NCBI RefSeq assembly: GCF_910592395.1
Contig: NC_088316.1
Span: 6,574,001-6,638,000 of the forward strand
Origin: Lineus longissimus
Lineage: Eukaryota; Nemertea; Pilidiophora; Heteronemertea; Lineidae
Direction: 5' to 3'
Length of the DNA stretch: 64,000 bases
A program made the translations under genes and the position numbers. A model generated the notes under the pieces. It was not told the origin of the DNA. It ran no database searches and saw only the letters and a program-made list of their open reading frames with translations. Below, one piece after another: positions 56,935-64,000 of this stretch. How positions within the stretch are numbered: position 1 is the stretch's first letter; each line of letters starts with the position of its first letter.

Positions 56935-58195
56935 AGGAGGCGTTTTCCGACTAATTAACGGTTTCTCCAACTTTTTCCTCATTTATCCAACGTTTCCCCG
57001 ATATTGTCCAACTTTGCTCCGACTTTGTCCAAAAGGTCGGATTTCCAGAAAACCTGTTAAAAATTATAGGGCTTCCCAAAATAGGCTATTAAAGATTACA
57101 TGTCTCTGCTGAATGTGATTAATGAGGTGTGATGCAAACACCCCGTGTGACCCTAAGTGTAAATAGTAATTAGCTCATCTCCTTGGACCCTTTGCATGTC
57201 ACACATGAGTGCATCTGGGTCTGCCCACTCCATGTTCACACAGGGAGACGTTTATAAAATAGGCCTAATTCTATAAATGGAAAGAAACAAAGACAATACT
57301 GTTTCATGTATATAAAAAAAATATTGTCATATTAAGTCGTGATCAGGAACATGTATAAGTTATTTACACACAACTGATAACATTTTAGCACAAATACCTT
57401 TTTATAAAGTTCAACACTATTATTTTGGCATTTTTATAACATTGCACACATTGCAACTGTAAACCATGAAAATCACATTTTAACTGTGAAACATGAATTT
57501 TTTGTGAGCATTTTAGATTTGAGATTTTCTAGAATGCACCATCAAATTGGAACTTCAAGAGCCATACCTTATTGCATAATCATTAAATTTAGCAGCCAAT
57601 GCAATATGTGAGTCCTCCTTTTTACACCACCATGCACGATTGAACTTTTTGCATTGCGATGTAAGGATCAGTTAAATGTCCTTTTTCTGCTGCAACATAC
57701 TTTCTGGTTCCTATTTTACAAATAGATTTGAGTATGGCGTACAATTCAAGCAGTTTAATAACAACTATTTTACCAATGGTAACTGTATTATGCATGTAAA
57801 TTATACAGTTCAGTACATCAAAAAAGTCTTTATTTGTTAGGCTTTGTTTGTTATGCTTTATCAAGTTAGGACCATTTTTGTAAAAGGCTCCTCTGCTTGA
57901 ACATGGAGTGGGCAGACCCGGCCAGATGCACCCATGTGTGACATGCAAAGAGTCCAAGGAGATGAGCTAATTAGTATTCACACCTAGGGTCACTATGGGC
58001 GTTTGCATCACACCTCATTAACCGCAATCAATTAAGGCCCTTGACCTATATTTGGGAACCCCTACTATTTTTCACAGGTTTTCTGGAAATCCGACTTTTT
58101 GGGCAAAGTCAGAGGAAAGTCGGACAATGTCGGAGAAATGTCAGATTAATCATGAAAAAATTTGAGAAACCGTTAATAAGTGGGAAAAGCCTCTA
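56935..58195. mobile_element. Fold-back element, 300-bp inverted arms, 6-bp target duplication
   Basis: Left arm 56935-57242 and right arm 57895-58195 are diverged inverse copies: 'GGCGTTTTCC' with 'GGAAAAGCC', 'GGTTTTCTGGAAATCC' against its complement, 'CTCATCTCCTTGGA', 'CACACATG'. The loop of about 650 bases is AT-rich and has no recognised gene. ACTAGT flanks both sides (56929-56934 and 58196-58201), a likely 6-bp target duplication, though it is itself palindromic. Confidence 0.8.
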
Positions 58196-58545
58196 ACTAG
58201 TTATGGGCAATTACTGAGCGCAAGTTTTGGGCTCTTACTGACTCGGTGCTTGTCCTTCACAATCTTAAAGTTGCACAGGGCTTGGACACAAATGTGCAGA
58301 AGCATGGACATGCTATTTGTGGCAGTCCATTTTATTTATTTATTTAATAAAACCTCCTAAAAGGAGAAGAATATACAAATTAAATACATCAATGACATAG
58401 ATAATGCACAAAATAGATAATACATATTGCACATAATACAGTACTGATATTTGTATAAAGTGCACGTGATATTAAAAAGCTTTGGTGAGTAATTTGGCGA
58501 GGGTCCTCTCAGTAGAGTCTGGTTTGTTATAAGATTCACTGAAAA

Positions 58546-60116
58546 TTAAGGACCGTAGTGAATCAGTAACCCATCTGGGGTATTAAAGCCTGACTTGCCT
58601 CGCTGAAATGTGAGAGCAGCTGTATGTGATGATGAGAACCAAGTTTTAGAATAGAGTCCATAATGGGTACATTTTACAACAACCCCAACAGATAGATGAT
58701 TAGATAACAACGCTATATTCGGGTCCCTCATCACAGGGGAGCACCTTTTAAAAATACGGTAAAATACCGAAACCTGTTGGTCATGAATAACATCGTTGAC
58801 ACTTAATATACCAGCAGCATTCACAAGTTTGGTGTCATGGCTGCGCTTAGGGATACCAAAAATAAGTTTGATACAAGACCCCTGAGAGGAAACCAGGGAG
58901 GCGATGTGAAGCGTCGCACATCCATAAACTAGAAAAGGGCACACGGCCATTTTCCACAAATGAATTTTAACCTCAGACGAGAAGCCGGGAGAGGAGAAAC
59001 CGGAGCTCAATAGACCGAAAGCTCTGCGCCGTGCGGCAGAGATCCTGTTCTGTGGGTCACAGGTTTCATATCGCTTCTTAAGTTAACACCAATGATTTCT
59101 AAACTGTTAGTGATAGCAATAGTGTCATCACTAAGGCATAAAGAGGGGGGTGGTTTCAATGAACACTCCCCCAAAACTATAGCATTTGTTTTGACGATTC
59201 AAAAAACGAAGCGCCACTTCTTAGATTAACTGAAACATTGTCAAGAAGCACTTGCAGTCCGGGAACACTAGCCGCAATTAAATTTATATCGTCGGCGTAT
59301 GCTATGTATTTAAGAGGATGTTCAGCTATCCTGACACCACATTCAGTATTCGCAAAAGATCACACACCAAGTCATCAATAAACACAGTGAAAAATATGGG
59401 TGAAAGAACACTCCCCTGGCTGATGCCTTTAGTAATCACGAAAGTAGTAGTCTCCACTCCATGCCATGTCGCATTTGCCTTCAGTTTGGAGTACCAATCG
59501 CATAAATTAACCAATGGCACAGCGGAATTCGTGGTAAAAGTTTATAAAATAGCCCTGCATGCCAGACTCGATCAAAACATTTTTCTGCATCGAGGCAGCA
59601 GGTAAAAACTCCCTTTTGGATTAAAATATGTTGCGACATCGTGAATAAAAGAACAGGCAGTGTCAATTCCAAGAGATTCACTGAAACCAAATTGTGTATT
59701 GCTACGATTGTCAAGCTTAGTAATCACTAAAAGTACGAACATCTTGGAATAAGTAGTACTTATGGTAATTGAACGATAGTTAGCAACAATATTAGGTTTT
59801 AGATTAGGAAACAATAGTGTCTATGCGCATATCGGCCCCAACAACCTTAGGAATCAGTAAAAGTACGAACATCTTGGAATAAGTAGTACTTATGGTAATT
59901 GAACGAAAGTTAGCAACAATATTAGGCTTTAGATTAGGAAACAATAGTGCCTATGCGCATATCGGCCCCAACAACATGCAAACGCAACATGGTTGAGAAT
60001 AGCGAAGTTAACACTTGACAGAGTTCGTCGGACATACCATACTGTAAATGTTCCGCAGTGACATTGTCTGTACCGGCAGATTTGCCGCGCTTGAGCTTAG
60101 AGATAATTTCCCACAC
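58546..60116 (-). pseudogene. Reverse transcriptase remnant of the truncated LINE
   Basis: Minus-strand pieces in order: 60116-59934 'ISKLKRGKSAGTDNVTAEHL' (RT fingers); 59814-59572 'NYRSITISTTYSKMF' and 'TQFGFSESLGIDTA'; 'CCLDAEKCFDRVWH' near 59600 in another frame; 59520-59326 'VITKGISQGSVLSPIFFTVF'; then 59010-58546 'FGIPKRSHDTKLVNAAGI', the C-terminal part. Each piece is in a different frame, and a 130-bp tandem duplication lies inside. It aligns piece by piece with the 36-40 kb element. Inactive. Confidence 0.85.
59718..59977. repeat. 130-bp tandem duplication inside the truncated LINE
   Basis: Two copies with a period of exactly 130 bases ('AAAAGTACGAACATCTTGGA' starts at 59729 and 59859), differing at a handful of positions. 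Both carry 'TCTATGCGCATATCGG'-type ends, so the RT region between fingers and palm is duplicated. Confidence 0.92.
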
Positions 60117-60240
60117 ATATCATATGAAGTGACAGAGCAATCACAGGACACATCACAAGTTGGTTGGAGCACGGCGGTAGAACTGACTGGATGCAGACTG
60201 AGAAGTTGACTTCCTACGCTTAACAACAACATTTGCTATC

Positions 60241-60652
60241 TAAATCTGGTAATGGTACGCAAACGCAATACGTGTACGCACAAAATGACCTTCTGCTAAT
60301 TTGCAAATTTATGGAAACCAAAAGTTATCTGATGAATAAATTACTCTTAATTATGACCTATTTTAATTTCGGCTGGTAACTAAAGACATGGTGCTGTTTC
60401 ACTGCCATCGTCCCCCTACGACATTAACTTTTCCCAAAGGTGGGTTCCTGAAAACTTGGCTGAATTCCTCCTTTTGTGCAGCTCCGACAAAAGCCGGTCT
60501 TCACCAAGGTGGGTTTCTGAAATCTCGGCTTTTCCTCTCCTTGTGTAGCTAGGACGGGAACCAATCTCTTCTAATTCACATTATAGGTGTATAGATATAG
60601 AAAAGAATGACATTGTGTGAAATCAACATTCAACATGAACCTTATCAGTCCA
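60241..60652. other. Upstream region with a 69-bp tandem duplication
   Basis: 'AAGGTGGGTT' starts at 60437 and 60506 and similarity extends through 'CTCCTTTTGTGCAGCT'/'CTCCTTGTGTAGCT'. The doubled segment lies about 130 bases upstream of the likely start of the next gene. Whether it is regulatory is unknown. Confidence 0.6.
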
Positions 60653-60660
60653 TATTTATA
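60653..60660 (+). promoter_or_regulatory. Candidate TATA-like box of the second secreted protein gene
   Basis: TATTTATA lies about 17 bases before an initiator-like TCAGTC (60671) and about 30 bases before the ATG. The stretch 'ATATCGTTCCAG' could instead be a splice acceptor at 60669, in which case the promoter is further upstream. Confidence 0.35.
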
Positions 60661-60686
60661 TCGTTCCAGTTCAGTCAAGCAAAAAA

Positions 60687-62742
60687 ATGAATATTCAGTT
60701 TGTTCTTGCTACTATTCTCTTGGTTGGCATATTTGGGCCCTCCGTGTGCCTCTCTTACTCTACACCTTTGAGCACTTGGTATACAGACGAAACAACCACC
60801 CCGTATCCCGACGAAGCGACCACCTCGCGTACAGGTAGGAAAAATCAACAGCAACAATATTTGTTCTCCAGAAACCATAACTAAAACATCTCGTTTACAC
60901 CCCCACCCCCTTTTATTTGCCTGGACGCACTTTTGAAGCGGTGTTGAAGTAGAAAATGACCCCTTGGAAAAAGTGTCCAGTCCTAATGTGTTTAGATGAC
61001 TGATTACGGTACATGGTTCTATCGGGGCAATGATAAAAAAATTTGACCCCGGATATCCTATTCTGGGATATTTCAAACTTGAATTTCTGCATGATGAAAG
61101 AAGAGTCTAAATCAAAAAATATGTTACACGTCATTCGAGACACCATCAAACGGGATCTCTAAGGCCTTCTCCGTTCTTCCTTCCAAGCACTGCTGTGCGG
61201 AGAGTCGAAAGATGGTGTTGGTGTCGGTGTCGGTGGTGGAGAAGGAGGGGGGGGGGACCAGTAAACTCCTATTATTTGTGTTGGGTGACAGCATTAGACC
61301 TTTTTTTCACAACCTTATTTCTAAGAGTGTACGACCATGTTAAGGTCTTATAGGCCTACGCCGCTCGACAAAAATGTTGAATTTGTAATTGAATGTGAAT
61401 ACATTGTGTACTTTCAATTGCATAAATACATACTGAATATAATGTTCAGCATTGGTTTTATGTAGACAGATATACTAGTACTATAAATACCAATTTTCAA
61501 CAAATTCGTATTCATAATAACTGCACTGCGGCATTGTGTATTATTGGATTTCTATTTAACTGACCACAAGTAATTACGAACGGTGTGCCCCTTTAAGATT
61601 GTCGCATTTGATTCTCTTCCAGTGGGTCGAAAGTGTACAATTGAGCGATGTGTAGAAAATAAAGGATATGGCTGTAAACCAGTGGATGATGGTATGTAGT
61701 TCTAAAGCACCTTGGTTACAACTGTTCATTTTGATAATGGATGATGCATTAGCCTCGTTTTTACCACAAATGTTTTTGTGCGTCAAATAGGACCTCTTTT
61801 TGTTGGTATCAAATGAGCAAAAGGCACACACTCGGTTCATTATTCCTTAAATCTATGACAAAGTAAGAGGCGTTTTAGAAAAAAATTGATACTCCTTGTG
61901 CTTTCTGTTCATAAGTCAGGAGTTTCGGAAGAGGAAGTCATTGCTTCGGAGGGGCTCATCAAGATGGTAAACATACTGACAAATGATAACTCCAGTCAAA
62001 GATTTCATCAGCGAATGGGTAAATGAACGCCAAGTTACGTGGTATAATGTACGTCATTTTGCCCCACACCTCGTGGTTAAAAGTGCGTGTTTGATTTCTG
62101 TCACACCAGGCGACACTAAATCCGTATTGTTTCATTTCAGCCGACATTATGAAATCAAATAGATTTAACGTCACATGTAACGGCAAGTGTAATTACATTG
62201 TATATCCTGATATACTGCCTCCAGGCTGTTCTTATGTTAAAGGAATAAATGTGCTTGAATCATTTTATAAAATCAGGAGTGCAAAATCCTTTAATTTGGA
62301 TTGCTTTTGAAAAACCTTATAGGTAGTTGTTTACCGGTAAAATGAAAAAATACTCATCGTTTTTGAGATTCTAAAAAGCCACAAAGGGTTTTTCATTCTG
62401 CTGAAGTACCGCTACGGGGTGCATACTTGAGCTGGGCGGCCAATCCTTAAAGCTTCTTTAAAAAACTTTATTTCAAAGGGTGTATGTAACTATTTTTGGT
62501 AATGTTTTTATACCCACCGTTGCGGATTTGACTGGGCCGCTCGAAAGTTCCATTTTTACAAGAGTGGATCGATTGGTTTCGGTGGCAGCCTCTCTAATGG
62601 CATGTTTCTTACCATTTCAGCTGGCAATTGTAAGACCCATGTCGAGGTTGACTACGTCGAGAAGTGGACTTTTTACAAGACTTACGATCAGTGGGGCCAA
62701 GAGTGCCGATGCCAATCGGACGGGTTTGTCGTCTGCCACTAA
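60687..62742 (+). CDS. Secreted 8-cysteine protein, four coding exons
   Basis: Exons 60687-60834, 61623-61691, 62141-62188 and 62621-62742; all introns are GT-AG and all junctions are phase 1, so the frame is kept to TAA 62740-62742. The product has 128 residues. Signal peptide 'MNIQFVLATILLVGIFGPSV' is followed by a Thr/Ser/Pro-rich stretch ('DETTTPYPDEATTSRT', likely O-glycosylated). Then come eight cysteines: 'GRKCTIERCVENKGYGC', 'NVTCNGK', 'GNCKTH' and 'ECRCQSDGFVVCH'. The end 'CxC..DG.xxC' with a preceding Trp resembles the end of von Willebrand type C domains. The family is not certain. The third-exon donor (AAGT|GTAATT) is the weakest junction. An extracellular role is clear; function is unknown. 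Confidence 0.75.
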
Positions 62743-62859
62743 GCCTCGGCCAAGTCGCCAGCTGCCTGACATCTATGTTCAAGTGAGGAAACCATGCATG
62801 TTTGAAAATACGTACTGTTGCAATGACAGCCAAATCACAATGTAGATGCCCAAATGAGA

Positions 62860-62865
62860 AATAAA
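62860..62865 (+). terminator. Polyadenylation signal of the second secreted protein gene
   Basis: AATAAA 117 bases after the stop codon. Confidence 0.6.
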
Positions 62866-63431
62866 TATGTTGGCTTGAGAAGTAGAGTAACTATTGTTTC
62901 CTCGTTATCTTTATCGTATCCCAACAACAATAACCGTTGTGCTGATAGATGTCACTTAGAGCTCGAGGGACACCATTGTGACGTCATCGTAAGGTCCTTG
63001 ATTACCCCGATACTATGCGATCACGTCGGAGCTCATGGATATTTGCTTGACTTTGCGAGATCAAAAGGTTGGGAATAAGATGGGACAGGATTGGGTTCAA
63101 TCATATGTACTCGATTATGCTAATCTATATATCAATACTAGAACTGGAAAACGCCTCTTTATGTCTACCACCGCCTTAACCGCTGGATGGAATCTCCTAA
63201 TTTTTCGTGTGTGCATGTAGATTTTACCCGTGAAGCCATTCAGCTACGTCTCCAATCCATATTTTTAGCGCAAAATGTGTTTTTAGGGTGTTTTTTCGAA
63301 TGAACATCCTGAGATCGTGTATTTTTTTTCGTATGAATAGTTGGCCAGGGAAACGGCTCTGCCATCTGCCATCCAAGTCCGGCACCTGAGTTATAAATGC
63401 GTGATAGCCCCAGTAGTTCCAGGAATTCCGG
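62866..63431. other. No gene recognised
   Basis: No supported exon or repeat. Confidence 0.4.
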
Positions 63432-63490
63432 TGGTCTAAAAGGATGAAGACTGGCCTAACACGTCACCGACCCAAGTTCGAAACCCGCAC
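63432..63490 (+). repeat. tRNA-like (SINE?) fragment
   Basis: 'GTGGTCTAAAAGG' resembles a tRNA D-arm/A box, and 'AAGTTCGAAACCC' 35 bases on resembles a T-arm/B box. No full cloverleaf can be drawn, so this may be a SINE head. It is followed by two copies of a 59-bp unit ('CGTGATTCTTATC.TTTT.AAGTGAATAT') at about 63519-63605. Confidence 0.3.
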
Positions 63491-63605
63491 GCGCGCAGTG
63501 TTCAATTTTGTTCCCGTTTTTCTCGTGATTCTTATCATTTTCAAGTGAATATAATTTCTTTCCTATTTTTTCCGTGATTCTTATCGTTTTTAAGTGAATA
63601 TATAC

Positions 63606-64000
63606 ATACACTAGTGAATCGCATTTCACGCTGTAAAAAGCAAAGGCCAAAACTTGGCTGTTCTGATCACGCAGATATTCTACTTTACACGTACTCTTTG
63701 AAAGATGGATATACGCACATCGACGGTGAATCGGCATCCCAATCCGGCACTCAACCCACAAATATTAAGCAGCTTTACCGAACACTCCATGCCCCAAACG
63801 GAGCACGCTTAACCGCTAGTTAAACTTGTCTGATACTGAGAAGACGGTCCTGAGGAATGGCTGTGCGTGGTACCCAAGCCTCCCCCACCCTCCCTGCCTC
63901 CAACATTTTGTACTCACAACGCGTAACAAATATTCATTCCAGTACGTAGTAACTTACCATGATTCTCGAACCAAATGGAAAGGATTATTTAAAATGTTTC
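63606..64000. other. No gene recognised
   Basis: No supported feature up to the end of the window. Confidence 0.4.

Larger units (their letters stand above)
58331..60240 (-). mobile_element. 5'-truncated LINE, same family as 36311-40500
   Basis: The 3' tail of TTTA repeats is at 58331-58347, followed (on the minus strand before it) by the same AGGAGGTTTT end as at 36 kb. Homology stops near 60240, inside the region before the RT, so the element is truncated at its 5' side as usual for LINEs. Confidence 0.85.

Noticed and set aside
61919-61965. Candidate exon between AG (61918) and GT (61966)
   Set aside because: Including its 47 bases shifts the frame and gives a stop in the next exon; skipping it gives phase-1 junctions throughout.

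Overview
The window is nuclear DNA of an animal. Genes are split by GT-AG introns, and there are TATA boxes, AATAAA signals, very low coding density and many eukaryotic transposons (Penelope-like, pogo-like, LINEs, fold-back elements and MITEs). The mix, together with small secreted cysteine-rich proteins and a kinase-type gene with a 'DGGG-R' domain, suggests a marine invertebrate. The phylum cannot be fixed from the sequence.

Layout. 1-8 kb: a degenerate palindromic Penelope-like element (1243-2232), a dead copy of a secreted cysteine-rich peptide gene (4087-4311), and pieces of duplications shared with 24-31 kb. 8.0-11.5 kb: a pogo/Tigger-type DNA transposon with TIRs and a TA duplication. 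Its broken transposase is split by a nested fold-back element with a 6-bp target duplication. 11.5-15.2 kb: almost featureless. 15.4-18.5 kb: an unclassified dispersed element with a perfect hairpin near one end; a shortened copy lies inverted at 45.8-46.5 kb. 20.6-22.1 kb: a fold-back element whose arms are about 50-bp tandem repeats, bounded by a perfect 9-bp target duplication. 24-27 kb: dispersed repeats, two small TIR elements and a long hairpin.

27.4-29.6 kb holds the best host gene: TATA box, non-coding first exon, an exon encoding only Met-Lys, and a last exon encoding a secreted 8-cysteine peptide. A duplicate of its 3' part with an in-frame stop lies at 4 kb. 33.8 kb: a Tigger-like MITE. 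35.8-41.1 kb: a decayed LINE on the minus strand between two copies of one fold-back element. 41.7-45.8 kb: a decayed host gene on the plus strand (cysteine-rich exon, basic helix, DGGG-R domain, coding minisatellite, Ig-like stretch, kinase domain without HRD Asp or DFG), cut at its 3' end by the second copy of the 15-18 kb element. 47.5-51.8 kb: a LINE with an uninterrupted ORF2 that overlaps ORF1. A relative lies tail-to-tail with it at 52.1-53.1 kb. 54.5-58.2 kb: inverted-repeat elements. 58.3-60.2 kb: a 5'-truncated LINE related to the 36-40 kb one. 60.7-62.7 kb: a second host gene, four coding exons with matching phases, encoding a secreted 8-cysteine protein.

The coding content is two small secreted cysteine-rich protein genes, a dead copy of one, a kinase pseudogene and transposon genes. 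There is no operon-like organisation. The window looks like a repeat-rich accessory region in which insertions and a direct segmental duplication have copied and broken host genes.
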